From positions 1 through 52,064 of the IMG/VR virus record IMGVR_UViG_3300021405_000018: a stretch of DNA of 52,064 nt. One strand, 5' to 3'. Shown in pieces: positions 38,006 to 44,326 of the stretch. Position 1 is the stretch's first letter. Each line of letters opens with the position of its first letter. Both the position numbers and the translations under genes were made by a program. Under the pieces are notes generated by a model. It did no database searches. It was not told the DNA's origin and worked only from the letters and a program-made list of their open reading frames with translations. This stretch comes from a virus.

Positions 38006-38010
38006 TAAAG

Positions 38011-38409
38011 CTATGCTGCGTCCGCGTCATGTTCCGGGTAGTTCAGTACGATGGGATGCGCATTGAGATACTGCTCAATCGCCCGCGTCACCACTTCCCC
38101 AAGCACTCCAGTCCGAATGACCCCACCTCCACGATGCAACAGATACGACTGTAGCCTGTCATGGACTGCTTCGTCAACCGAAACATGAATGTACTTCCTC
38201 CCCTTCGCTGCTGGGTGCCCCATGTGTAACTCCCTTTGTGCCTCTAGCACGTTGATGCGACAGTGCAGTCGCGTAAACTCTTTCCAGTGATCGGAGACGA
38301 CATCCCTTGATGGACATGTCCGAACACTGTACCCACTTGCCGCCTTCAGGGCTAGGTCCATCGCTGCCTTGAGTGCGACCAGCTCCTCCGGCGACACGTT
38401 AAGCAGCAT
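38011..38409 (-). CDS. Possible ribbon-helix-helix protein (132 aa)
   Basis: ATG 38409 with GAGGAG upstream at 10 nt. Residues 1-60 are helical. The C-terminal 60 (RKYIHVSVDEAVHDRLQSYL ... LGEVVTRAIEQYL) look like a strand-helix-helix as in RHH DNA-binding proteins. Immediately upstream of the RNA cluster. Confidence 0.5.
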   Translation of the reverse strand: MLLNVSPEELVALKAAMDLALKAASGYSVRTCPSRDVVSDHWKEFTRLHCRINVLEAQRELHMGHPAAKGRKYIHVSVDEAVHDRLQSYLLHRGGGVIRTGVLGEVVTRAIEQYLNAHPIVLNYPEHDADAA

Positions 38410-38899
38410 CCGCAGCACGCTCCTCTTCTACCGGAGCAAGCAGTCCGTCGAGGACGCTGTCGCCGTCCGTCTCCCCCTTGTACTTCGCAATGAGAGCCGA
38501 GATACGCTGGGTGCCACGCAGCTTCGCCTGATCACCCTTGGACATGGCCTTGACAACCCCATCCGCTACTGCCGGTTCGATGCCCTTGAGCTCTGCCAGC
38601 GCACGTACCAGCGGAGTGTACTTAGGACCACCCTCGCCCAATAGGGACCATTTGCCCTCATCAGACGCATCGACAAGCGCATCGAACTTCTGGCATGCCT
38701 TGTCGGCATCGTCCGCACTGTTAATCGCGGCGAGCGCCTTCGACTTCGCGCCTGTGCTCGCATACCGATGGTAGAGGTCGTGGTCGGGGGCAACTGCCCA
38801 CACTCGTGTCTGTCCATTCGTGAATGTGAAGGTATGTGTGAATCCGCCATCGGCGTGGTGTTCTGTACTTACCTCAACTTTTGCCTGCTTTGCTGCCAT
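38399..38899 (-). CDS. Conserved-looking phage protein (166 aa)
   Basis: AAKQAKVEVSTEHHADGGFT, TFTFTNGQTRVWAVAPDHDL, YASTGAKSKALAAINSADDA, LVRALAELKGIEPAVADGVV: beta-rich first third, helical rest with an acidic C-terminus (LLAPVEEERAADAA). No named family recognised. Confidence 0.6.
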   Translation of the reverse strand: MAAKQAKVEVSTEHHADGGFTHTFTFTNGQTRVWAVAPDHDLYHRYASTGAKSKALAAINSADDADKACQKFDALVDASDEGKWSLLGEGGPKYTPLVRALAELKGIEPAVADGVVKAMSKGDQAKLRGTQRISALIAKYKGETDGDSVLDGLLAPVEEERAADAA

Positions 38900-38900
38900 T

Positions 38901-39125
38901 TCATGCCTCCACTGGTTGTTTGCTTAACCACAAGCGTAACGTGTTGGTGCTACTGTAGTACCTTCCGTCAACCCATCCTACCCCTAAAGCATCTGCCATC
39001 AGGGTTACGAGATCTTTACGTTCTTGAACCTTTGCCTCGTCGGCGATGGTTATGAGAGCCTTCCCATGCTTCTGCAGGTCCCGTACCACGGTACAGGCAA
39101 CTACCACATCTTCAAGCTTTACCAT
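38901..39125 (-). CDS. Small hypothetical protein (74 aa)
   Basis: MVKLEDVVVACTVVRDLQKH, KALITIADEAKVQERKDLVT: one alpha/beta unit, no Cys pattern beyond C11. Overlaps the next gene upstream by 14 nt. Confidence 0.5.
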   Translation of the reverse strand: MVKLEDVVVACTVVRDLQKHGKALITIADEAKVQERKDLVTLMADALGVGWVDGRYYSSTNTLRLWLSKQPVEA

Positions 39126-39534
39126 TCTGCTGCTCCTGCACTAACTTTTCCTGATATGCCCGCTCTAGGGCATCTCCTGACATGTCCTTGGCAATTTCCA
39201 GGGGATCAGCACTGTGCTTCTCCCGTTGCCACTCATCCCCATCTATTGCTGCCCTTTGCACGGCTACCTCAGGGGACATTACCCGATTCGAGATAGTCAA
39301 CATATCCTTACGTACCTTGAACACAAAGTACTTACTAGCCTTCTGTAAAGGATCGCCCAACGCATTGACCTGAAGCGACTCCTTCAAGCGCCATAGACGG
39401 TACTTCGTGTTCATGGCCTGATTGTCAGTGTCGAAGCGCATGGTTAGTTGACCGTGATCTGCGACATACTGAAGTGTCTCGAAGTCAATCGGCAGGAAGC
39501 GATCTAGTGCTGGCGGCTTCTTTGGGCTTCCCAT
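39112..39534 (-). CDS. Hypothetical protein, first gene of the mid-block operon (140 aa)
   Basis: A longer frame starts with a TTG at 39603, but that TTG is the -35 box; I choose ATG 39534 after AGGAGA. Basic N-terminus MGSPKKPPALDRFLPIDFET, then LQYVADHGQLTMRFDTDNQA, FVFKVRKDMLTISNRVMSPE. Soluble; function unknown. Confidence 0.65.
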   Translation of the reverse strand: MGSPKKPPALDRFLPIDFETLQYVADHGQLTMRFDTDNQAMNTKYRLWRLKESLQVNALGDPLQKASKYFVFKVRKDMLTISNRVMSPEVAVQRAAIDGDEWQREKHSADPLEIAKDMSGDALERAYQEKLVQEQQNGKA

Positions 39535-39574
39535 CTTAAGTCTCCTGCTGTGTTGCCCCGTCACCTTTGAATCA

Positions 39575-39603
39575 AGTGTAGTAGAGAATTTCTTGTCTGT
39601 CAA
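39575..39603 (-). promoter_or_regulatory. sigma70-like promoter, leftward
   Basis: Minus strand TTGACA (39598-39603), 17-nt spacer, TACACT (39575-39580). The transcript would start near 39568 and read the genes from 39534 leftward toward Ro60 and the replication genes. Confidence 0.7.
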
Positions 39604-39757
39604 TGGATTTTTTCAATGGGGCGCACTAGTTCGATAGATGCATTTATGAATTACTGCAATTACTGCGATGATACTATGAAACTATGACACTCAGCACCCC
39701 CCCTATACCCGGGTAGGGACACCTCCAAAAATATTTTTATATTTTTTCATTTACCCC

Positions 39758-39786
39758 TTGACAAGTAGAAAAAGGTGTGCTACTCT
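39758..39786 (+). promoter_or_regulatory. sigma70-like promoter, rightward candidate
   Basis: Plus strand TTGACA (39758-39763), 17-nt spacer, TACTCT (39781-39786), in the AT-rich region. It points at genes on the opposite strand, so it could drive an antisense or replication-priming RNA. Confidence 0.45.
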
Positions 39787-40022
39787 CCTTATATACAGTA
39801 GGAAATGTAGGAAGACCCATTGGTTATTCACTTTTAAATATTCAACAGCGGTGTAGTTGTAAAAATACAACAAAAATGGATGGGTAGGTCAGGGTATAGC
39901 CCTAGCCCGAGTGTCATAGTTTTATAGTTTCATTGCAGAAATTCTCTAGTTTTTTCCGAAATTTTCGTTTTCCCCCCAGGTTTGGCACCCTTTCAGGTGC
40001 CTACCCGTCAAAACAGCCTCCC

Positions 40023-40196
40023 CTAGATACCAAACAGCCGCCCAAGGCTTCCGAGCGAAGCCAGCAGTACCACAGTACCCACGACGAGGCCGACCTCCTG
40101 TACAGGCCCGTAGCGGCCCGAGCGGTACCTCATTTCGATCCAGGCAAGCAGCGAGAGCGCTGCCGCCACCCAACCTATCAGTTCCAGCACTCTCAT
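40023..40196 (-). CDS. Small two-TM protein (57 aa)
   Basis: ATG 40196 with AGGAGA upstream. MRVLELIGWVAAALSLLAWI, RSGRYGPVQEVGLVVGTVVL, LASLGSLGRLFGI: two membrane helices. The first gene after the AT-rich gap on the minus strand. Confidence 0.5.
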   Translation of the reverse strand: MRVLELIGWVAAALSLLAWIEMRYRSGRYGPVQEVGLVVGTVVLLASLGSLGRLFGI

Positions 40197-40205
40197 AGCC
40201 GTCTC

Positions 40206-40394
40206 CTATTCAGCCACCCTGTAGTGGCACAGTCCGTTGTTGATTAGCGCCTGAGCCATCCGGCCATACGCGCCCTGAAGAGCCCACACCTGTCCTGAGT
40301 CGATCAGTTCCTGGAACAGTTCGACCGTTGCGTCCTCGTCCAGGTCTCCACTCTCCCAGGCAATCATCCTTCCGAGTTGATCACGGCGTTCCAC
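40206..40394 (-). CDS. Small conserved phage protein (62 aa)
   Basis: The block GRMIAWESGDLDEDATVELF, QELIDSGQVWALQGAYGRMA, ALINNGL matches a widespread family of small phage proteins of unknown function (I.[YW]E.GEL....ELFQ.L.D.G....LQG.YGR.A..LI..G). Start taken as GTG 40394 (GAGG upstream); ATG 40367 is possible. Confidence 0.65.
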   Translation of the reverse strand: MERRDQLGRMIAWESGDLDEDATVELFQELIDSGQVWALQGAYGRMAQALINNGLCHYRVAE

Positions 40395-40587
40395 GAGGCA
40401 CCTCCAGTTGTTCCAGTGTTGCCAGCTCGGCGAGCAGGCACTCGTAATCGACGGCAGTGAATGAGTGGATCGTTTCCAGAATCCACGGCTCAACCGGAGT
40501 CAATCCCTTGAAGGGGTAGACCAGTCCATCGGCGATCACGAGATAGTCGCCGCCCACTACACCCTGATACTCGATGTTTGCCATCAT
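40381..40587 (-). CDS. Small hypothetical protein (68 aa)
   Basis: MMANIEYQGVVGGDYLVIAD, GLVYPFKGLTPVEPWILETI, HSFTAVDYECLLAELATLEQ: small mixed fold. Overlaps the next gene's 5' end by 14 nt. Confidence 0.5.
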   Translation of the reverse strand: MMANIEYQGVVGGDYLVIADGLVYPFKGLTPVEPWILETIHSFTAVDYECLLAELATLEQLEVPRGTP

Positions 40588-40742
40588 TTCACCTCATGAG
40601 TGATCACAACGTAGCAGTCAGGAAAGCGCCGCAGGGCCTCGCTGAGTGCTGTCGCCTCATCGCTCGCAGTGATGCGCACTTTGAACGATCCCTTTACTCC
40701 TGGCGTAGCCAGTTCCACGTCCCACCTCTTAACTGCTGTCAT
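40584..40742 (-). CDS. Small hypothetical protein (52 aa)
   Basis: TGATG overlap with the previous stop, TGA overlap with the next start. MTAVKRWDVELATPGVKGSF, KVRITASDEATALSEALRRF, PDCYVVITHEVK. Plausible small alpha/beta protein. Confidence 0.5.
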   Translation of the reverse strand: MTAVKRWDVELATPGVKGSFKVRITASDEATALSEALRRFPDCYVVITHEVK

Positions 40743-41041
40743 CACATACTCCTTCCAAAGTCCTTGTGGGCGTCCCAGTCAATTGCTTCAGGGTCGAGTC
40801 CTGCGATATGTCCCGTATCCTTCTCCCCACTTGCAGCGGGCGCAGCCTCGATGTGCTCAAGGTACGCGGGCGTTGTGTTCCATGAGCCATCGTCCATTGC
40901 ACCCTTGACGCCATCGTCACGTAGTACCCATACATGGGTGCGGCTCGTCTTTGCGACCGTACCTGTGTAGGGGCCTTTCAGAAGCCCGCGCTCCTTGTCG
41001 GCCCGTGTCCTTACGCGGTCGCCGACCTTAAACTCCGACAT
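40742..41041 (-). CDS. SH3/KOW-like protein with shared C-terminal tail (99 aa)
   Basis: FKVGDRVRTRADKERGLLKG, YTGTVAKTSRTHVWVLRDDG (compare 23883-24086) is followed by a spacer and the tail PEAIDWDAHKDFGRSM, the same kind of tail as at 24083-24343 and 24707-25132. Confidence 0.6.
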   Translation of the reverse strand: MSEFKVGDRVRTRADKERGLLKGPYTGTVAKTSRTHVWVLRDDGVKGAMDDGSWNTTPAYLEHIEAAPAASGEKDTGHIAGLDPEAIDWDAHKDFGRSM

Positions 41042-41343
41042 ACGTCCTCCTTCCCTAACTTAAACTGCATTCCATCCTCGAATGGTTGCGTGCTGTGCTG
41101 CACGTTGTTCTCCACGTACCATTCACCCTTGTGCTGATAGACCCTGAAGCCGCTATTGCAGAACTGATTGGCGAACTGGTTCATCCGCAGCTTCGTTGTC
41201 GCCGTCCTCCACCCACCTGAGTCGAGCCGCACATACTGCCCTTCCTTGAGTGCGACAAGGGTCCCGTGATATGTGACCCCTACACCACGTGCCGTACTGC
41301 GCACGGTCGTCGCGCGCCCCCTACACCATTGGTTCTGTGACAT
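41011..41343 (-). CDS. Small hypothetical protein (110 aa)
   Basis: ATG 41343 after GGAGGTGGGG. MSQNQWCRGRATTVRSTARG, VGVTYHGTLVALKEGQYVRL, FCNSGFRVYQHKGEWYVENN. Beta-rich; overlaps the next gene by 31 nt. Confidence 0.5.
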   Translation of the reverse strand: MSQNQWCRGRATTVRSTARGVGVTYHGTLVALKEGQYVRLDSGGWRTATTKLRMNQFANQFCNSGFRVYQHKGEWYVENNVQHSTQPFEDGMQFKLGKEDVCRSLRSATA

Positions 41344-41411
41344 CCCCACCTCCATGTTGTTTCCCTGTAAGACACAGGAGACTGGCCTCCACCAGTCCTA
41401 TGTGCCCTTTG
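41344..41411. other. Hairpin-rich gap
   Basis: Plus: CCTGT-AAGAC-ACAGG, then GACTGG-CCTCCA-CCAGTC, then GCC-TTT...AAAGGC. Three stem-loops in 68 nt between genes, no ORF. Confidence 0.4.
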
Positions 41412-42023
41412 TTAAAGGCTGTCGCCGATCTTGGGTAACCAGCTATTGAGTATCTTCAATGCTAGCTCACCCTGTTGAACGTGGTAATCCCGTAGAAACC
41501 CTGACTTGACATACACCTTATTCACAAGATGCGCCACCACGACCCAGCGTTCATCGTCGTCGTCCCATGGCTCGCCATTGGCCTTGTTTATGCGCGTATC
41601 AATGAGGGGGTCGATCTTGCGAAAGGCCGCAGTCTGGACCTTGTTCATGAACGCCGAGACCATCATATGGGCGAGGCCACTACGTGGGTTCATATCCTTC
41701 ATGTCGATGCCGGTGGACCACGATACCGTCTCATCTTCCCCTGACACCGCCATGTTCCCGGCCACGCCCATTGCGCTAATGACCGTAATGTCCGCTCCAC
41801 TCAACTCTGTGGGCATCTTGGGATGGCCGTGAATCACGAACAGGTCTTTGACGAGCCTGAACTCGTCAGGCAGATTGACGCCCGTCGCATCGCCTTCCTT
41901 CTCAAAGCAACGCCGTCCATCAGGCAGCAGGCCTATCGCCTTCTCCAGTCCCTTCGCATGCGCAAAGGTCTTGACATCCTGCATCGCTTCTTCAATGCCC
42001 CTATACTTCGGCAATTCGATCAT
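41412..42023 (-). CDS. JAMM-motif protein (203 aa)
   Basis: Residues H65-G-H67, seven residues, S75-x-x-D78 (FVIHGHPKMPTELSGADITV) is exactly the H-x-H-x7-S-x-x-D zinc site of JAB1/MPN (JAMM) metalloproteases. Core MGVAGNMAVSGEDE and a helical C-terminus follow. No domain beyond that is recognised. May be a deubiquitinase-like isopeptidase or another MPN-fold enzyme; lies in the early block. Confidence 0.6.
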   Translation of the reverse strand: MIELPKYRGIEEAMQDVKTFAHAKGLEKAIGLLPDGRRCFEKEGDATGVNLPDEFRLVKDLFVIHGHPKMPTELSGADITVISAMGVAGNMAVSGEDETVSWSTGIDMKDMNPRSGLAHMMVSAFMNKVQTAAFRKIDPLIDTRINKANGEPWDDDDERWVVVAHLVNKVYVKSGFLRDYHVQQGELALKILNSWLPKIGDSL

Positions 42024-42134
42024 GTCACTCTCCAGTGAGCGTTAATCAACATCATGGCAAAGCCATGCGCATGCCCTTGGGCATGAGATTGGCATCGCAG
42101 GGAGCCCGTGTCTATCGGGCGTTCCCACCACTCC
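42024..42134. other. Hairpin-rich leader
   Basis: Plus: ATGGC-AAA-GCCAT, CATGCCC-TT-GGGCATG, GCCCG-TGTCTAT-CGGGC in a row. On the minus strand this is the leader of the JAMM gene (start 42023, with GGAG). Confidence 0.4.
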
Positions 42135-42200
42135 CTACTCCTTCACCCTGAACGCCAGTACGGCAATGACGATGAACACAACGATGGTGTAGTCCATCAT
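42135..42200 (-). CDS. Single-TM micropeptide (21 aa)
   Basis: MMDYTIVVFIVIAVLAFRVKE. ATGA overlap with the upstream stop. A tiny membrane helix; real but not certain. Confidence 0.35.
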   Translation of the reverse strand: MMDYTIVVFIVIAVLAFRVKE

Positions 42201-42388
42201 GCCTCCCCTAACAGCACACCTAGCGCGCGGTCCGCCATTGGCGCGAAGCCAAACATCTCAGCGAACTTGGCGGCGGTGTGAGCCTGAAAGTAGAACTCCA
42301 GAAGCGCCCATAGCAGTGCGAACACCAGTGCGGCAATGATCCGGTGTTGGTCTGTGGCGCTTGCGATAGCCTTGACGAGCTTATGCAT
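42197..42388 (-). CDS. Small membrane protein (63 aa)
   Basis: MHKLVKAIASATDQHRIIAA, LVFALLWALLEFYFQAHTAA, KFAEMFGFAPMADRALGVLL: one or two hydrophobic helices with a basic N-terminus. Confidence 0.5.
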   Translation of the reverse strand: MHKLVKAIASATDQHRIIAALVFALLWALLEFYFQAHTAAKFAEMFGFAPMADRALGVLLGEA

Positions 42389-42390
42389 GG

Positions 42391-42534
42391 TCAGGCATTA
42401 CCCTGAATCATCACTACCCACAGGCCGGTGCAGTCGCGCTCAAGCATGAAGGCCGTATAGCCGTCCTCCGCCAACATATCGACGTGATAGTTCGCCACAT
42501 CCGCACTCGCGTACGTTCCATAAACTTGCCACAT
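42391..42534 (-). CDS. Small hypothetical protein (47 aa)
   Basis: MWQVYGTYASADVANYHVDM, LAEDGYTAFMLERDCTGLWV. Stop 2 nt before the next start. Soluble; family unknown. Confidence 0.45.
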   Translation of the reverse strand: MWQVYGTYASADVANYHVDMLAEDGYTAFMLERDCTGLWVVMIQGNA

Positions 42535-42617
42535 GATGGTTCTCCCGTCTCATTACCCGCCTATGGCGGTTCCCTGCGAAGGTGCAGGACCAAGCCTGTC
42601 GGCTTGGCTATGCGCCC
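42535..42617. other. Hairpin-rich gap
   Basis: Plus: CCGCC-TAT-GGCGG, CTGC-GAAGGT-GCAG, CAAGCC-TGTC-GGCTTG. Same style as the other leftward-block gaps. Leader of 42391-42534 on the minus strand. Confidence 0.4.
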
Positions 42618-42965
42618 TCACTCGTACACACCTACCTCCACAATCCCGTGGTACAGCACAGCTTTGAGCCCACGGCGTGCGGTCGTTTGCGCAAACGCGA
42701 TAGCGTCCACCTGACATTGGAACTCCACCTCATCCAACTGATCAGGCTCTTCAAACGGACTGTCCTCATCCGCTGGCTCGCACACCGTGACGACCCAATT
42801 CCCGACTCGCGCATCGACCGGTTCTACGTCCGGGACATCCTTTGCCCCTACCTCCGGTAGGCTCCCAGTGTAATGATCGTCCAGTCCATACCTATGCTGA
42901 TCCGCCTTAAGCTCGTCAATCTCGAAATGATCGAGCCCGAGCAATGCCGCATCATCGGCTCCCAT
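42618..42965 (-). CDS. Acidic small protein (115 aa)
   Basis: Strong GGAGGGG upstream of ATG 42965. MGADDAALLGLDHFEIDELK then a strongly acidic middle (VCEPADEDSPFEEPDQLDEV) and QVDAIAFAQTTARRGLKAVL. DNA-mimic-like composition, but no proof of function. Confidence 0.55.
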   Translation of the reverse strand: MGADDAALLGLDHFEIDELKADQHRYGLDDHYTGSLPEVGAKDVPDVEPVDARVGNWVVTVCEPADEDSPFEEPDQLDEVEFQCQVDAIAFAQTTARRGLKAVLYHGIVEVGVYE

Positions 42966-42967
42966 GG

Positions 42968-43054
42968 CTATCCCCTCCTATACACCCACACATTCACCGC
43001 AAAAGCCAGCAGGCCTAACACCAGACCTGCGGCAACGATGATGACATCATGCAT
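42968..43054 (-). CDS. Single-TM micropeptide (28 aa)
   Basis: MHDVIIVAAGLVLGLLAFAV then NVWVYRRG. GGGGG upstream of the ATG. One membrane helix with a basic C-terminus. Confidence 0.4.
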   Translation of the reverse strand: MHDVIIVAAGLVLGLLAFAVNVWVYRRG

Positions 43055-43106
43055 ACAACCCCCAAAACATCATCATGTACCCCACGTACAAGCTGAACGG
43101 GTCCAT
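43047..43106 (-). CDS. Micropeptide (19 aa)
   Basis: MDPFSLYVGYMMMFWGLYA after a very strong ribosome site (AGGAGGTGAGT). Overlaps the next micropeptide. Could be a leader peptide or a tiny membrane peptide. Confidence 0.35.
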   Translation of the reverse strand: MDPFSLYVGYMMMFWGLYA

Positions 43107-43193
43107 ACTCACCTCCTGATTTGCCTACCCCGCACCTGCGGTGCGCCTACAGGATGTAGGGGATAACCCATACGGGCTATCCTATGCAACCTG
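43107..43193. other. Hairpin-rich gap
   Basis: Plus: GCACC-TGC-GGTGC, CCTACA-GGA-TGTAGG, ATAACCC-ATAC-GGGCTAT. The CTGCGGTGCGCC string here recurs at about 43622-43633. Confidence 0.4.
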
Positions 43194-43520
43194 CTAAAGG
43201 AGCTTGAAGTACTCAGGGTCGAACGGTCCCCACACGCTGGCATTCGGTCCGACAAGATCCCCCTCGCATTCGGCGAGGTCGTACTGCGCAATAGCATCCT
43301 GGTCGAGCATGGCTGCAATCTTCCATGCCTTGTCCCGACTCCATCCACTGACGTGCGCAATGTACGTGCCCTCCACCTCCGTGCCCGGTTCGGGCAGGGC
43401 TTCCCTGTACTTGAGCTCCACTACCTCAAACCGCTCAAAGGCGTTGCGTATCTCATGCCTTGCGACATGCGCATCCGCCCCATTGTTGCGATTGAGCCCG
43501 ATATTGATCAATGCATGCAT
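43194..43520 (-). CDS. Small hypothetical protein, first of the leftward block (108 aa)
   Basis: I use ATG 43520 (GGGA upstream), the more likely of two starts. MHALINIGLNRNNGADAHVA, EVVELKYREALPEPGTEVEG, AAMLDQDAIAQYDLAECEGD. Soluble alpha/beta; no family recognised. Confidence 0.55.
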   Translation of the reverse strand: MHALINIGLNRNNGADAHVARHEIRNAFERFEVVELKYREALPEPGTEVEGTYIAHVSGWSRDKAWKIAAMLDQDAIAQYDLAECEGDLVGPNASVWGPFDPEYFKLL

Positions 43521-43983
43521 TTCCCATCCCCTATTAAATACGCCCTCACCATGAAGGCGCATTCAAAGGAAGAGCAAGGGTTTGTCCACAACACTCACAG
43601 ACAGGGGTTCTAATGCCTGCACTGCGGTGCGCCCTTGCACCTGCTCTGTACCATTGTCCCTAGTTGTTAAAGAGAGCAGCGACCTAGCCAGTACTACAAG
43701 GGATTCAACCTTCTGGCCTTCTGCTGCCAGCAACACATGTTCCGTTGCCTTGACTCAAGGTTAGGTCGCCCCATCGCAGCGTTCAAGGTCTTTTTGCTCA
43801 GGACAAACACCTAAGGGTTCATACCTATCTCTCTTGCATGGGACTGCCTTATGTATGCGAGTATGACGAATGCGTCGATTGCTCATACTCACACTAGCAG
43901 TTGTACGTAGGCATAAACCACTAGCCTTGCAGGCACGTTGCATGCAGTCTGTCGCGCTGTCTGCAAGGTCCATGCCCCCTCAC

Positions 43984-44025
43984 GTAGGTATCCACCCGTA
44001 GGTAATCACCCCTAGGTAGAAACCC
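43984..44025 (+). repeat. Three 14-bp iterons
   Basis: GTAGGTATCCACCC, GTAGGTAATCACCC and CTAGGTAGAAACCC follow one another without gaps; TAGGTA recurs at exactly 14-nt intervals. Consensus [GC]TAGGTAnnnACCC. Iterons like this bind initiator or regulator proteins. Confidence 0.7.
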
Positions 44026-44098
44026 CCCCGGGGGGCAACTGGATTGCGCGAAAACCGGGCTTTAGCACCATGGGGTGTAGCTGCGCACATGCACGCGA

Positions 44099-44115
44099 AT
44101 GTTGCAGTGCAACAT
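44099..44115. promoter_or_regulatory. Palindromic operator candidate
   Basis: ATGTTGCA-G-TGCAACAT, a perfect 8-bp inverted repeat with one central base, about 30 nt upstream of the extended -10. Looks like a dimer-binding site for an HTH regulator; this genome encodes two XRE proteins. Confidence 0.5.
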
Positions 44116-44142
44116 GGCTACGCCACAAAATTTTTGCGCCCA

Positions 44143-44151
44143 TGCTAGTAT
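44143..44151 (+). promoter_or_regulatory. Extended -10 promoter candidate for the rightward block
   Basis: TG-C-TAGTAT at 44143-44151, with no good -35 at 17 nt. It lies 22 nt before the first rightward ATG. Confidence 0.35.
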
Positions 44152-44173
44152 CGAGAAAGTTTAGGAGAGTGAT

Positions 44174-44326
44174 ATGACCCTACTTGATCGTGTAGCCCTG
44201 ATGGACTCGCAGGGAATCGACCGGGACACCATTGCGCATGACCTCATGCTCACACGCGAGATGGTCGATTGGCTCATGGACTCCGACTCCTTCGCCGTGG
44301 TGAGAGAGCGCTATGAAGATTCTTGA
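44174..44326 (+). CDS. Small protein upstream of terminase (50 aa)
   Basis: AGGAGA precedes the ATG. MTLLDRVALMDSQGIDRDTI, AHDLMLTREMVDWLMDSDSF: helical, perhaps HTH-like. Overlaps the small terminase gene by 14 nt. Confidence 0.6.
   Translation: MTLLDRVALMDSQGIDRDTIAHDLMLTREMVDWLMDSDSFAVVRERYEDS

Larger units (their letters stand above)
39535..40022. other. AT-rich intergenic region with nested inverted repeats
   Basis: No gene fits. The segment 39640-39960 is far richer in A and T than the rest of the genome. AAACTATGACACTC at 39679-39692 is repeated inverted at 39909-39922 (14 bp), and inside it CTATACCC at 39703-39710 is inverted at 39892-39899. The core has poly-A/T tracts (39727-39747) and a short hairpin GTTGTA-AAAA-TACAAC. 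It could be a replication origin or a complex regulatory region. The 39940-40022 part holds nothing I can name. Confidence 0.6.
43521..44173. other. Divergent control region
   Basis: About 650 nt with no credible gene between the leftward and rightward blocks. It holds the 14-bp iterons at 43984-44025, a GC palindrome (CCCCCCGGGGGG) at 44029-44035 and beyond, the 17-bp palindrome at 44099-44115 and an extended -10. I found no clear leftward -35/-10 pair in 43521-43980. Confidence 0.5.

Noticed and set aside
39603-39603. TTG at 39603 as start of the 39112-39534 gene
   Set aside because: This TTG is the -35 hexamer of the leftward promoter and would lie upstream of the transcript; ATG 39534 has AGGAGA.
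39946-40247. 75-aa minus and 104-aa plus frames in 39933-40247
   Set aside because: They overlap a better supported two-TM gene (40023-40196) in other frames and lack ribosome sites.
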